Notes: generated by a model from the sequence alone, not told the origin. Positions 1-8,417 are shown, numbered from the stretch's first letter. The stretch: 41,502 bases of DNA from Synechococcales cyanobacterium M55_K2018_004 (GCA_015295905.1 DVEB01000333.1:1-41502), one strand, 5' to 3'. Program-made: numbers and translations.

Positions 1-75
1 CCCAAAACCCTTGCTGTTTCGTGCGCGTCGCGCACGGAACGGCAAGGGTTTCAGCTTATCCTGAATTCACATTAA
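1..75 (-). repeat. Double-hairpin element, copy A (cut by window edge)
   Basis: Left-truncated copy of the double-hairpin family, in inverted orientation. Visible are the end of hairpin 2, all of hairpin 1 (arms about 20 nt around GCGCG, two mismatches), the linker CAGCTTATCC and the terminal GAATTCACATTA, which is the reverse complement of the left terminus of the copies at 11546 and 32848. No coding capacity. Confidence 0.8.
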
Positions 76-388
76 AAACGTTTTGTGGGAAGCCCTGCGC
101 AACGGGGTTTCCCACCAAAAACGTGGTTCTAACCTATGCGCGTAGCGCCATAGAAACACCAGATGCAAAAAGCGGAAGCTAATTTTAAGCTTCCGCTTTT
201 TACGTTGCACTTGGTAATTTTGAAGTCTACCAACTCATCTTGGATGAAGGACTACTATCTGCCTAGCCAATGACCGGTTGCATCAATCGGCAATCCTATG
301 AACTGACTCTTGAACCCTTTCAGTTTTGATGCCGGAGCCCATTCATTGAAAGCACGTTCACTCTGTCAGACGATCAGACTGCCAGTCA
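76..388. other. Non-coding stretch with three hairpins
   Basis: No gene seen. It holds an imperfect palindrome at about 78-133 (ACGTTTTGTGGGAA opposite TTCCCACCAAAAACGT), a short palindrome around CGCGTAGCGC at about 134-153 that recurs near 25055, and a terminator-like hairpin at 167-201. The rest up to the DUF3155 stop codon shows nothing recognisable. Confidence 0.6.
167..201. terminator. Bidirectional rho-independent terminator-like hairpin
   Basis: A perfect 14-bp stem (AAAAAGCGGAAGCT with AGCTTCCGCTTTTT) closes a 7-nt AT loop. A-tract and T-tract flanks would give a terminator on either strand. It lies downstream of the minus-strand DUF3155 gene. Confidence 0.7.
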
Positions 389-703
389 CTACCGAGCACC
401 CATCGCCATGGCTTCCGCTTCTTCCTCCATCATCAGGCGCAAACTGGGAAACAAGAAATGATTTTCCTCGACGTATTGCGCGCCGAAGAGTCCCTTTTCG
501 GCCCAAAAGTAACGATCGGTGGTGTGTTCGTTGCGTTTCACCAGAAGCAATGCCGGAGGAGCAATTCCTTCAGCCTGGATAAACTTCCGGGCAGCAGTAA
601 CAGGCTTCTCTTCACCACTTTCGATACTATACTGAGGTACTAGCTCAAGAATTCTACGCCCTTCAAGACGACGGCGACTTTTCCGCTTGCGTCTCCTTGC
701 CAA
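389..703 (-). CDS. DUF3155 domain-containing cyanobacterial protein
   Basis: A 104-residue protein of the cyanobacterial DUF3155 family, function unknown. It opens with a very basic stretch (MARRRKRKSRRR), followed by a conserved core with VPQYSIESGEEKPVTAARKF and KNEHTTDRYFW-like text, and ends in a Glu-rich tail. The basic N-terminus suggests nucleic-acid or ribosome contact (inference). The start codon is TTG at 703: family members, as I remember them, begin with the same MARRRKRKSRRR residues, and an AGAGGAGG ribosome-binding site sits about 8 nt upstream. It stands alone, with non-coding DNA on both sides. Confidence 0.85.
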   Translation of the reverse strand: MARRRKRKSRRRLEGRRILELVPQYSIESGEEKPVTAARKFIQAEGIAPPALLLVKRNEHTTDRYFWAEKGLFGAQYVEENHFLFPSLRLMMEEEAEAMAMGAR

Positions 704-1184
704 CCTCCTGACCTCCTCTCTTCTCGGAATAGATGTAGCTGTGGTTACAAAATAAAGGAACCGTGCAAAGTATATCGGCTTGGGTTCAGAATTTCAACTT
801 TCTTTAACCTTTTGATACAGGACTTGGGGTAAAGTAATAAAAAATTCTAAACTCATTGAGCCGCTTCTATCATCTTGGCTTCTTGAGTCGCTGCATCAAT
901 TCCAGACCTTGCCACTAAAAAGGGTATGGGGGCAAGGAAGGCACGACTCACCCAAGCATGACGACTTTGAAACAAAACGGATTCTGTAGTGAAGATAGCA
1001 TAAATCATTAAAATTTCTTAGACTAACTGAAGATTAAGTGCATGAAGTCTGATCCACGATATTTCTCGCTTCCATTGGCGCTTCAGGACTTAGGATTGGG
1101 ATGTGCAAGCGTCTGCAAAGTGCATCGATGGGCGGGGACAGATATCCTCTGTCGGAGCATTGTTTGTTGTGTTGATGCAGGCCA

Positions 1185-1223
1185 CTGACATACTGTACTG
1201 ACATACTGTACTGACATACTGTG
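1185..1223. repeat. Tandem repeat, 3 x 13 bp
   Basis: The unit CTGACATACTGTA occurs three times head to tail; the last unit ends in G instead of A. Not CRISPR: there are no spacers. Confidence 0.9.
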
Positions 1224-1336
1224 CACTAACCGCTCACTCACGTGAGGACTTCAAATCTTTAAGGTTGTGAGCAAACGCAGTGTCGCCTGTTCCCTGCGCC
1301 CCATTTGATCGCGATCGCCAGCCCTTGCCCCTACCC

Positions 1337-1372
1337 CAGTTCCCACTGATTGTTCAGTTCCCACTGATTGTT
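1337..1372. repeat. Tandem duplication, 2 x 18 bp
   Basis: CAGTTCCCACTGATTGTT is present twice without a gap. The second copy ends 35 nt before the histidine kinase start, so it changes the leader length of that gene. Confidence 0.9.
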
Positions 1373-1407
1373 CTCTGCTCTATGCCAACGTTCTCGTCTC
1401 TGACTGC

Positions 1408-2847
1408 ATGTTGATGCCCGCCAGCCCAGAATTTATTGCCATCTGTCGCGCTCAAATCGCAGTCTTGACGCAAGGACTTGGTGCAGCGCTGAGTGTGGTG
1501 TATCTCACGGAGGGGGGCAGTGGCGAAGAACTCGATCTCACGCCTGTTGTAGCCTACCCTGAAGGGGTGGCCTCTTGGGAACGCGAGCAAATTCTTGCGT
1601 TTTTGGCTAAGGGTCGTGGCGTTGGCGATGGACAATCTCGTTGGCAGTTCCCTTCAGGCTCGCTACCGGAGGCTACTCTGCGATCGCCCCAACTGCCTGC
1701 TGCTGGCGCGCGATCGCCGCAGGAGTCTGCCAGCACACCAGACCCCCACTCACCCCTGCTCGATAACCCGCTGGCCTATCCGCAGCCAGTGATGATGCCA
1801 TTGGTGCATGAGGGAGTGATGATGGGGTTACTGGTCACGGCCCGTGCCGATCGCCCGTGGATGACGGTTGAAACCGCCCAGATTGAACGGGTTGCTCGCA
1901 CACTCGCCATGGCCTGTGTGTTGGACCAACGTGCTCAGTGGGCAGAACATGACCTGCGCCAGCAACGGCGCCTTCAGGCATATCAGAACGAAGCCTTTGA
2001 TGACCTGCTGCACCAGTTCCGCAATCCTTTGACTGCCCTACGTACCTTTGGCAAACTGCTGATCAAACGCCTCCGCCCCACCGACCCTCAGCAGGCCGAC
2101 CCGAACTATAGTGCAGCAGAAGGCATTGTCCGCGAGAGCGATCGCCTGCAAGACTTGCTCCGCCGGTTTGAGGAAGTGATCGACTGGGGTGAAGCTGACC
2201 TAATTAACCACACCGTAGAGGCCCAGTCTCGCTGGGAGGGCACCCAGTCAGAGCCGCCTTCAACTCAGCAATCAGGCTTACCCGCCCTACCATCGGCAAG
2301 CAAGATTCTGACAGGGACTCAACTCATGCTGGCGCCTTACCCCTACCAAGCTTTGGTGGAGCCGTTGTTGGACTCGGCAAGGGCGATCGCCCAAGACCGA
2401 CAAATTACCCTCCAGGTCAACATTCCTCCTAGCCTTCCCCCGGTAATTGCTGACCGCAAAGCTCTACAGGAAGTTTGGAGTAACCTGATCGATAACGCAC
2501 TCAAGTACACTCCTGCTGGTGGAACCGTCACACTCATTGGGGGAATCCATCAGGAACACAATCACGTTCCACTCCAGGGTCTTTGCATTGTCGATAATGG
2601 TCCTGGCATCCCCGCTAGCGATTTACCCCAACTCTTCCAGCGACACTATCGAGGAGTGCAGGCCCACGGCGAGATTCCTGGAACAGGACTAGGGCTGGCG
2701 ATCGCCCGTGACTTGGTGCAGCAGATGAACGGCGAAATCCAGGTCTTTAGTCCTGCCAGCCAAAGTGGCCTCGCTGAAGCATCAGCCGATCATCCGGGCA
2801 CTGCCTTCATCGTCTGGCTGCCCGAAGCGGAACATGACGTCGCTTAG
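1408..2847 (+). CDS. GAF sensor histidine kinase (Hik2/CSK-like)
   Basis: A 479-residue soluble two-component kinase that autophosphorylates a histidine and passes the phosphate to a response regulator. The N-terminal ~170 residues resemble a GAF-type sensor. The H-box reads HQFRNPLTALRTFGK with His202 as the likely phosphosite. The ATPase domain has N-box NLIDNALKYTP (359-369), G1 DNGPGIP (396-402) and G2 GTGLGLAIA (425-433). There is no transmembrane segment. The layout and the HQ(F/I)RNPLTALRTFGK H-box recall cyanobacterial Hik2 and chloroplast sensor kinase CSK, which read the redox state of photosynthesis; this is a resemblance from memory, not a search result. ATG at 1408; a second ATG two codons on is possible. 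No response regulator lies nearby, as is usual for Hik2. Residues 262-305 are a Pro/Ser/Gln-rich linker. Confidence 0.9.
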   Translation: MLMPASPEFIAICRAQIAVLTQGLGAALSVVYLTEGGSGEELDLTPVVAYPEGVASWEREQILAFLAKGRGVGDGQSRWQFPSGSLPEATLRSPQLPAAGARSPQESASTPDPHSPLLDNPLAYPQPVMMPLVHEGVMMGLLVTARADRPWMTVETAQIERVARTLAMACVLDQRAQWAEHDLRQQRRLQAYQNEAFDDLLHQFRNPLTALRTFGKLLIKRLRPTDPQQADPNYSAAEGIVRESDRLQDLLRRFEEVIDWGEADLINHTVEAQSRWEGTQSEPPSTQQSGLPALPSASKILTGTQLMLAPYPYQALVEPLLDSARAIAQDRQITLQVNIPPSLPPVIADRKALQEVWSNLIDNALKYTPAGGTVTLIGGIHQEHNHVPLQGLCIVDNGPGIPASDLPQLFQRHYRGVQAHGEIPGTGLGLAIARDLVQQMNGEIQVFSPASQSGLAEASADHPGTAFIVWLPEAEHDVA

Positions 2848-2929
2848 TCCAAAGATGATTGTTTAAGGGGATAGGACATGCCGCGCCCCACCCCCTCAAA
2901 ATCAGGTCAAATCAGCAACACCGAGATGG

Positions 2930-4102
2930 TTACTGCGGATTGAGCGCTTTGCGGTTCGGGAATGCAACAATTTCTGCACCACTCTCTCTGGCAACGCGAA
3001 TTAATAACGCAGCCGATAGTAGGCTGGCAATCATTGAGCTGCCCCCATAGCTAAAAAATGGCAGAGGTAAGCCAGTCGTGGGGAGTGCACCCGTGGCCAC
3101 GCCAATATTCAGCAGTGATTGGCCAATTAGCAGCACCGTAACCCCAATCGCCACTAACTGATGCACGGGGGTACGGGCTTTCATGGCAACGCGCAGTCCT
3201 AACGTGGCATAGCCCACTAGCAGCAGCAGGAACAACACACAACCGACCAGTCCAAATTCCTCAGCAAAGACTGCGAAGATGAAATCGGTGTAGTGGATGG
3301 GCAGGTAAAACAGCTTCTGTTGCGACATGCCGAAACCTGTCCCAAACAGACCACCAGAACCAACTGCTAGGAGGCTTTGAATCAATTGGAAACCGTTGCC
3401 ACTAGCGTCTGCCCAAGGATTCAGGAAGGACATGATGCGTTGCCGCTGGTAAGAACGCAGGCTAATACTGAGGGTTGCCACCATCACACCAGCGATCGCC
3501 GTTCCTCCCAAATAGGTTAAGGGCAACCCCGATGCCAAGGCAATCAACCACAGCAACATCCCACATAACGCTGTAGTACTTAAGTTCGGTTGCAACAAAA
3601 TTCCGACCAGCAGCAAGGCAAAAATTCCAATCCAACTCAGCCGCACCACTGGACTGAGGCGATACCACTGCCCGAAGATGCGGGCGGCTTGCAGCACCAA
3701 AAACGGCTTGATCAACTCGGAAGGTTGCAAGATTGGTAATGGCCCCAAGGAGAGCCAGCGACTCGCTCCATTCACCGTAGTTCCCAGACCAGGCACCAGT
3801 GTCAAGAAAATCAGCCCCAAGCAAAACAGCATCCCCCAGTCTGCAATGCCCAAAACATAACGCAGGGGCGAGTTCACCAGCAGGCTGAAGCCGACCATAC
3901 CGGCAATCATCCAGAGCAGTTGCCGTTCAACGTAGTAGAGGCCATCGTTGAAGTCTCGATCGGCGATCGCGTAGGAGGCTGAAAACAGCATCGCCAGTCC
4001 AATAGCAATCCACAAAAACGTGAGCCAGCGGAGCATGCGGGCTTCGAGGGACCATTCTTTAACGGAAGGATCTAAAAAAGGAATGAGCGATCGGAGATTC
4101 AC
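2930..4102 (-). CDS. ftsW: Lipid II polymerase FtsW (SEDS family)
   Basis: Integral membrane peptidoglycan glycosyltransferase of the divisome, SEDS family (FtsW/RodA/SpoVE). The 390 residues form about ten hydrophobic helices. Signatures seen: GASRWLSLGPLPILQPSELIKP-type motif, NPW...G.QL.QSLLA.GSGGLFGTG, AVFAEEFGL and the C-terminal FFSYGGSSM. I start it at a GTG (4100-4102), giving VNLRSLIPFLDPS, because that is where cyanobacterial FtsW proteins usually begin; the frame stays open 38 codons further upstream to 4216. The ribosome-binding site is weak. It is not in a dcw cluster: neighbours are apcC upstream and the histidine kinase tail-to-tail 82 bp away. Paralogue RodA is the main alternative. 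Confidence 0.88.
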   Translation of the reverse strand: MNLRSLIPFLDPSVKEWSLEARMLRWLTFLWIAIGLAMLFSASYAIADRDFNDGLYYVERQLLWMIAGMVGFSLLVNSPLRYVLGIADWGMLFCLGLIFLTLVPGLGTTVNGASRWLSLGPLPILQPSELIKPFLVLQAARIFGQWYRLSPVVRLSWIGIFALLLVGILLQPNLSTTALCGMLLWLIALASGLPLTYLGGTAIAGVMVATLSISLRSYQRQRIMSFLNPWADASGNGFQLIQSLLAVGSGGLFGTGFGMSQQKLFYLPIHYTDFIFAVFAEEFGLVGCVLFLLLLVGYATLGLRVAMKARTPVHQLVAIGVTVLLIGQSLLNIGVATGALPTTGLPLPFFSYGGSSMIASLLSAALLIRVARESGAEIVAFPNRKALNPQ

Positions 4103-4222
4103 AGGTCGTCTTGAGAAGAAATGAGCCAATGCAGGGCTGCAAAGTTGATTACAACAGTAACGCAAGATGTTGCTTTTGCACCGGGGGAGCACGAAATTAA
4201 TCCAATCTCGCCTCAAACGGTC

Positions 4223-4253
4223 GAGGGAGAGAGGTCACTGACCTCTCTCCCTC
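4223..4253. terminator. Strong hairpin between apcC and ftsW
   Basis: A perfect 15-bp stem (GAGGGAGAGAGGTCA and its complement) around a single central base, 45 nt past the apcC stop. It probably ends or 3'-stabilises the apc transcript and shields ftsW from it. There is no T-run, so an RNA-stabilising role is equally possible. Confidence 0.65.
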
Positions 4254-4297
4254 CCTCTCAACCAAGTCTTACCGTGGCAGGCATTCACCCATTAGCC

Positions 4298-4501
4298 TTA
4301 GGCTAGGCCCGTGTTTGTCCCCGGTCTACCCGTCGCCAGTTCAACCTTCACAATCTTGCCACCCATCTTTTGAATACGTTGCTGCTCTTTGAACCAGTTT
4401 TCGTAGGGAACCAGCTTTGTGAAGAAGGTGTTTTGCAGTTCACGCTGGGTGCGAATCCGGGTTTGGCTAGGAACGCAGGCTGTAACTTTGAACATCCGCA
4501 T
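4298..4501 (-). CDS. apcC: Allophycocyanin core linker (LC 7.8)
   Basis: A 67-residue small core linker of the phycobilisome. It caps the terminal allophycocyanin discs of the core cylinders and tunes their absorbance. The whole protein is one CpcD-type domain: the opening MFKVTACVPSQTRIRTQREL, the central LVPYENWFKEQQRIQKMGGKI and the ending VELATGRPGTNTGLA are diagnostic. Length is typical. GGAGAG lies about 11 nt upstream of the ATG. It is third in apcA-apcB-apcC, but 385 nt from apcB, an unusually wide gap that may hold processing or attenuation signals. Confidence 0.97.
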   Translation of the reverse strand: MRMFKVTACVPSQTRIRTQRELQNTFFTKLVPYENWFKEQQRIQKMGGKIVKVELATGRPGTNTGLA

Positions 4502-4886
4502 GGGTCAATCTCTCCGTAACTGACTGGGGAAGTGGGGAAAATTGCAGAAGCAGAATTAACGTTCGCTTGATATAAACATCAGACTCCATGGTCAAGCCTG
4601 ATCAATCGAGTCTTAGCAGATTGAAATCACTACCCTGCATTTGGGGTACTTCTGGCATGATTTCAGTGGCGATCGCCTTAGTCATCAAAATAGGGGCAAT
4701 CAAAAGAGGCAATCAAAGTGCTGGTCGTCCAGAGTCAATCCTAAACAGTCTGAGTTGAATGGATCAATCCCTGATGCCTAACACTCACTCCGGACTGACC
4801 AGCGTTCAATCAAGTTAGAGTAACAAGCCTTGTGCGATTAACCAATGGGTTAACCCATTCCAAGCCTGTGACTCAAGCGGTTGCGA
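4502..4886. other. apcB-apcC intergenic region
   Basis: 385 bp with no gene. It has an exact palindrome AATGGGTTAACCCATT at 4844-4859, 27 nt after the apcB stop, and an imperfect repeat GGCAATCAAA at about 4695-4720. In other cyanobacteria apcC is often made from a short, abundant apcC-only or processed transcript; a second promoter or processing site here would fit. Confidence 0.6.
4844..4859. promoter_or_regulatory. Palindrome downstream of apcB
   Basis: Perfect 16-bp palindrome AATGGGTTAACCCATT. It could be the hairpin of a partial terminator or RNase site between apcB and apcC, or a protein-binding operator. The role is inferred from position only. Confidence 0.4.
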
Positions 4887-5372
4887 CTAGCTCAAGCCAG
4901 AGCAAATGTAGTCGAAGTAGACACCCATTTCCTTACCAGCATCAGCACCCACGAGGCTAGCAGTGACTTCCTTCATGGCTTGGATTGCTTGCACAGTCGA
5001 GCCGATGGGCACACCCAGCGAATTGTAGGTTTCCTTGAGGCCATTCAGCACACGCTCATCTAGGATGGAAGGATCGCCCGCCAGCATAGCATAGGTGGCA
5101 TAGCGGAGGTAGTAGTCGAGGTCGCGGATGCAAGCAGCATAGCGACGGGTGGTGTACATATTGCCACCAGGACGGGTGACATCAGAATACAGCAGGGACT
5201 TCGCAACAGCTTCTTTGACAATGGCAGCAGCATTGGCGCTGATGGTGGTGGCTGCACGAACGCGCAGTTCACCCGTTGCAAAGTAGCTCTTTAGCTTTTC
5301 CATCGCAGAGCTATCCAGGTACTTGCCCTGAACGTCAGAGGAATTAATGACAGCGGTAATTGCGTCTTGCAT
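4887..5372 (-). CDS. apcB: Allophycocyanin beta subunit
   Basis: A 161-residue biliprotein, the beta chain of allophycocyanin, which forms the phycobilisome core and passes energy to the photosystems. The globin-like fold is standard length. Cys81 in [15 protein letters not shown] is the phycocyanobilin attachment site, and Asn71 in [10 protein letters not shown] is the residue methylated in the family. AAGGAAG lies about 8 nt ahead of the ATG. It follows apcA by 65 nt and is very probably co-transcribed with it. Confidence 0.98.
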   Translation of the reverse strand: MQDAITAVINSSDVQGKYLDSSAMEKLKSYFATGELRVRAATTISANAAAIVKEAVAKSLLYSDVTRPGGNMYTTRRYAACIRDLDYYLRYATYAMLAGDPSILDERVLNGLKETYNSLGVPIGSTVQAIQAMKEVTASLVGADAGKEMGVYFDYICSGLS

Positions 5373-5437
5373 GGTTTCGCTTCCTTAAACAGATTCTTTA
5401 ACTCAACAAGCAGATCGAATAACAGGGAGCGATCGCT

Positions 5438-5923
5438 CTACTGCATTGCACCGATCAAGTAGTCGAAGTAGGCACCAGCCTCAGCAGCATCTTCACCCGA
5501 CATCAGGGCAGTGGCAGCGTTCTTCATGGCACGAACCCCTTCCGCAACCGCTTCAATGGGGGTCCCCAGAGACTTGTACATTTCACGCACACCCACCACA
5601 CCAATTTCCTCGATGGGGGTGACATCACCAGCCACCACCCCGTAGGTGATCAGGCGCAGGTAGTAGTCAAGGTCACGCAGACAGGTGGCAGTCATTTCTT
5701 CGCCGTAGGCATTACCACCAGGAGACACGACGTCAGGGCGCTTCTGGAACAGTTGATCTCCTGCTTGCTTCACAATTCGCTCACGCGAATCGGTCAAGAT
5801 TTGAGCAATCCGCAGACGACGCTCACCTGTGGTAACAAACCCTTTAATGCGATCCAATTCACCGGGGCTGAGATAGCGTGCCTCAGCATCGGCATTCACG
5901 ATGGACTTCGTGACAATACTCAT
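5438..5923 (-). CDS. apcA: Allophycocyanin alpha subunit
   Basis: A 161-residue alpha chain of allophycocyanin. The start [21 protein letters not shown] is typical of ApcA. Cys81 ([15 protein letters not shown]) carries phycocyanobilin. A near-ideal ribosome-binding site GGAGGA lies 7-8 nt before the ATG, fitting very high expression. First gene of the cluster; the core-membrane linker apcE, often upstream, is not here. The 428-bp region to guaB3 must hold its strong, probably light-regulated promoter. Confidence 0.98.
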   Translation of the reverse strand: MSIVTKSIVNADAEARYLSPGELDRIKGFVTTGERRLRIAQILTDSRERIVKQAGDQLFQKRPDVVSPGGNAYGEEMTATCLRDLDYYLRLITYGVVAGDVTPIEEIGVVGVREMYKSLGTPIEAVAEGVRAMKNAATALMSGEDAAEAGAYFDYLIGAMQ

Positions 5924-6351
5924 TGATGGATTCCTCCGAAAAGCAAAATGTAACCAGATGTGTTTAAACTGGCGTTCATTGCTGAACGACTGAGCCAGCT
6001 ACCTTTGAGCGTTTAAGCATCAAAACTGGTTCACATAAGACTGTATCGCAAAACCCAGAGGATTTCAGACCAGACGCTTGGTTCCAGCCATTGATGACTC
6101 CAGCAAACAGCTCAGAAGAGAATCGCGTGACCTGCATAGGAGCGGCAAGGCTCAGCTACCTTCCGGAATTATTCTGAGGCATCGCGTTGACATTCTTAGT
6201 TTGGTCGCAACATTTTGTAATCTTCCATTCATCTAGGGTGAACATCTAGGGTGAAAACCTGAGGGAGAAAAGTTGCGAGTAATACAGCACCGCAAACCGT
6301 CCTGAGATTTGGTAGGCTAGCTTTAATCCGTCCTTAAAGCAGAGTGGAATT
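5924..6351. promoter_or_regulatory. Divergent promoter region apcA / guaB3
   Basis: 428 bp between divergent start codons, so promoters for both directions must be inside, though I cannot name the boxes with confidence. An exact 13-bp tandem duplication (CATCTAGGGTGAA, 6230-6255) lies about 100 nt ahead of the guaB3 start. No ORF of interest. Confidence 0.6.
6230..6255. repeat. Tandem duplication, 2 x 13 bp
   Basis: CATCTAGGGTGAA twice, no gap. It sits in the guaB3 upstream region, where it could either be a paired binding site or a neutral slip. Confidence 0.9.
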
Positions 6352-7515
6352 GTGGATATTCAAATTGGCAGGGGCAAAACTGCCCGTAGAGCCTATGGCA
6401 TTGACGAAATTGCACTTGTTCCAGGTCCGCGTACTTTAGATCCATCCCTGGCAGATACCCATTGGGAAATTGGCGGCATTCGCCGTGAAATTCCCATCAT
6501 TGCCAGCGCCATGGATGGAGTCGTCGATGTGGGCATGGCGGTCAAGCTAACTGAACTGGGTGCACTGGGTGTATTGAACTTAGAGGGCATTCAAACCCGC
6601 TATGAGGACCCCACTCCCGTTTTAGAACGGATTGCAGCGGTAGATAAAAACGAGTTTGTGCCGCTCATGCAAGCGCTTTACTCCACACCCATTCAGCCAG
6701 AGTTGATTGAGCGCCGTGTTAAAGAGATCAAACAGCAGGGTGGCATTGCGGCTGTCAGTGCCACGCCCGCAGGGGCGGTACGGTTTGGTGAGGTAGTTGC
6801 CAAAGCGGGTGCAGACCTTTTCTTTGTGCAGGCCACTGTGGTTTCCACGGCACACTTGTCGCCAGAGTCCATTACGCCCTTGAATTTGGAAGCATTCTGT
6901 CGTGCGATGCCCATTCCCGTCATTTTGGGCAACTGCGTCACTTACGAAGTGGCATTGAACCTGATGAAAGCAGGTGCAGCCGGAATTTTGGTCGGCATTG
7001 GCCCTGGAGCAGCCTGTACGTCGCGTGGAGTTTTGGGGGTTGGGGTGCCGCAGGCAACGGCGATCGCTGATTGTGCCGCCGCCCGCGACGAGTTTTATCG
7101 TCAGACTGGCACCTACGTCAACATCATCGCCGATGGCGGCTTGATCACGGGGGGCGATATCTGCAAATGCATTGCCTGCGGTGCTGATGGAGTGATGATT
7201 GGTTCTCCGTTTGCTCGTGCGGCAGAAGCTCCTGGACGCGGCTACCACTGGGGCATGGCCACCCCTAGCCCAGTGCTGCCTCGCGGCACCCGGATTCGGG
7301 TGGGCACCACCGGCACACTGCAAGAGATCTTGCGTGGCCCAGCCAAACTAGACGATGGCACTCACAATTTGCTGGGCGCCTTGCAAACCAGCATGGGCAC
7401 CCTTGGCGCGAAAGACATTCGTGAGATGCAGCAGGTTGAGGTGATTATTGCCCCCTCACTCCTGACCGAGGGAAAAGTTTACCAGAAGGCACAGCAGCTT
7501 GGGATGGGCAAATAA
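6352..7515 (+). CDS. guaB3: GuaB3-family IMP dehydrogenase
   Basis: A 387-residue TIM-barrel protein of the GuaB3 branch of IMP dehydrogenases, common in cyanobacteria and actinobacteria. It would oxidise IMP to XMP with NAD+, the committed step to GTP. The catalytic Cys222 lies in GPGAACTSRG, matching the IMPDH loop; SAMDGV (52-57) and the glycine-rich IIADGGLITGGD also fit. The CBS regulatory pair of classical GuaB is absent, which explains the short length. GTG start at 6352; the opening MDIQIGRGKTARRAYGIDEIA is typical. Downstream comes the Yfr1 RNA and then trxA, a gene order conserved in many cyanobacteria. Older annotations call it GuaB3-like or IMPDH-related. Confidence 0.92.
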   Translation: MDIQIGRGKTARRAYGIDEIALVPGPRTLDPSLADTHWEIGGIRREIPIIASAMDGVVDVGMAVKLTELGALGVLNLEGIQTRYEDPTPVLERIAAVDKNEFVPLMQALYSTPIQPELIERRVKEIKQQGGIAAVSATPAGAVRFGEVVAKAGADLFFVQATVVSTAHLSPESITPLNLEAFCRAMPIPVILGNCVTYEVALNLMKAGAAGILVGIGPGAACTSRGVLGVGVPQATAIADCAAARDEFYRQTGTYVNIIADGGLITGGDICKCIACGADGVMIGSPFARAAEAPGRGYHWGMATPSPVLPRGTRIRVGTTGTLQEILRGPAKLDDGTHNLLGALQTSMGTLGAKDIREMQQVEVIIAPSLLTEGKVYQKAQQLGMGK

Positions 7516-7591
7516 ACTAATTCGTCAAGTAACACTGTGTAAATTTTTCCGGGACGGTTTAGAGATCACTCGAAAATCCTTAGCCGTCTCA

Positions 7592-7597
7592 TACAAT
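7592..7597 (+). promoter_or_regulatory. Likely -10 box of Yfr1
   Basis: TACAAT, about 7 nt ahead of the presumed Yfr1 start. No good -35 hexamer is visible. Confidence 0.5.
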
Positions 7598-7603
7598 AGA
7601 GAT

Positions 7604-7677
7604 AGCGGAGACGAATGTTTCCGTTCACTCCTCACACCACACTCCGCCTGGGCTCCGGTTCAGGCGGTTCCTCTTTC
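7604..7677 (+). ncRNA. yfr1: Small RNA Yfr1
   Basis: Trans-acting regulatory RNA found across cyanobacteria. The diagnostic unpaired core ACTCCTCACAC is at 7627-7637. It lies between a 5' stem-loop (CGGAGAC 7606-7612 with GTTTCCG 7617-7623, one G-U pair, GAAT loop) and a 3' terminator stem (CCGCCTG 7644-7650 with CAGGCGG 7661-7667) followed by a T-rich run. This two-hairpin layout and the place between guaB and trxA match the published description of Yfr1. The core motif binds the ribosome-binding regions of outer-membrane porin mRNAs in studied species. The 5' end is estimated from the -10 box. Confidence 0.92.
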
Positions 7678-7811
7678 TGGGGCAGGTTGACTCGGTGAAA
7701 GGTGGCCAATCATAGCAAATGTGTTGAATTGTGTAGCGAATCCTTTGCCTAGTCATGGTTTCGCTATGGTAAGATTCTCTAGAGTATACGTAGACCGAGG
7801 TTTTTTGAGGC

Positions 7812-8135
7812 ATGTCAGCAGCCGCAGCAGTTACAGACTCTACGTTTAAGCAAGAGGTTCTGGAAAGCGAACTTCCTGTCCTGGTTGATTTTTGGGCACC
7901 CTGGTGTGGCCCCTGTCGCATGGTGGCTCCAGTAGTCGATGAGATTGCCGAGCAGTATGCTGGCCAGGTCAAAGTCGTCAAAGTTAACACCGATGAGAAC
8001 CCTAGTGTTGCAAGCCAGTATGGAATCCGCAGCATTCCCACGTTGATGATCTTCAAGGGTGGTCAAAGAGTGGATATGGTGGTTGGTGCAGTGCCAAAGT
8101 CCACTCTATCTAATACGCTTGAGAAGCACCTGTGA
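7812..8135 (+). CDS. trxA: Thioredoxin (m-type)
   Basis: A 107-residue thioredoxin that reduces disulfides in target enzymes, itself reduced by ferredoxin- or NADPH-thioredoxin reductase. The active site WCGPC sits in [21 protein letters not shown], and the cis-proline loop is [13 protein letters not shown]. Length is standard and there is no signal peptide. A GAGG lies a few nt before the ATG. It follows guaB3 and Yfr1 on the same strand but Yfr1's terminator suggests its own promoter in 7680-7800. A hairpin terminator follows at 8214-8247. Confidence 0.97.
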   Translation: MSAAAAVTDSTFKQEVLESELPVLVDFWAPWCGPCRMVAPVVDEIAEQYAGQVKVVKVNTDENPSVASQYGIRSIPTLMIFKGGQRVDMVVGAVPKSTLSNTLEKHL

Positions 8136-8203
8136 GTCCTACCTCATCTGAGTTTTTTTGGCTTAAGATTTAACGTTCCTTAGGTCTTGCAATCGGTTCG
8201 AAG

Positions 8204-8247
8204 AACGTCCATTAACGTCCATTGAAGTCAGTTTAATGGACGTTTTT
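8204..8247 (+). terminator. trxA terminator with a duplicated arm
   Basis: AACGTCCATT (8214-8223) pairs with AATGGACGTT (8235-8244) and runs into a T-tract. The left arm is exactly duplicated in tandem (8204-8213), so the right arm can pair with either copy. Confidence 0.8.
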
Positions 8248-8254
8248 AGTTTTT

Positions 8255-8378
8255 AACATGAATTCGGGATAAGTTGAGACCCTCGCTGTTTCGTGCGCGA
8301 CGCGCACGAAACAGCAAGGGTTTTGGGACACTGCGCGATATGTAGTGCCCCAAAACCCCTTTACGCCAAACTGACGTT
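8255..8378 (+). repeat. Double-hairpin element, copy B
   Basis: Between the convergent trxA and ndhL. Left terminus AACATGAATTCGGGATAAG, hairpin 1 at 8280-8320 (20-nt arms, one mismatch, centre A), decayed hairpin 2 at 8319-8357, right terminus ending CAAACTGACGTT. It matches the copies at 11546, 19638 and 32848. Confidence 0.85.
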
Positions 8379-8417
8379 GAATGACAGGTATTTTGCTGCT
8401 GAAAAACGACTCGGCCA

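Larger units (their letters stand above)
704..1407. other. 704-bp intergenic region with tandem repeats
   Basis: No convincing gene. A 48-codon ORF from 1042 has no recognisable features. The stretch holds three exact or near-exact 13-bp units at 1185-1223 and two exact 18-bp units at 1337-1372, just ahead of the histidine kinase. The promoters of the DUF3155 gene (minus) and of the kinase (plus) must lie here, but I cannot place them. Confidence 0.6.

Noticed and set aside
1042-1188. 48-codon ORF ahead of the histidine kinase
   Set aside because: No ribosome-binding site, no recognisable sequence, Cys-rich and ends within the 13-bp repeat; probably chance.
1185-1223. CRISPR array
   Set aside because: Units are 13 bp and contiguous, without spacers; no cas genes in the window.
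6622-7323. 233-codon ORF opposite guaB3
   Set aside because: Antisense shadow of a well-supported gene; composition is unlike a protein (many His, Arg, Cys) and no family is recognisable.
7499-7690. 63-codon ORF after guaB3
   Set aside because: It runs through the Yfr1 RNA; the RNA motif and hairpins explain the sequence.
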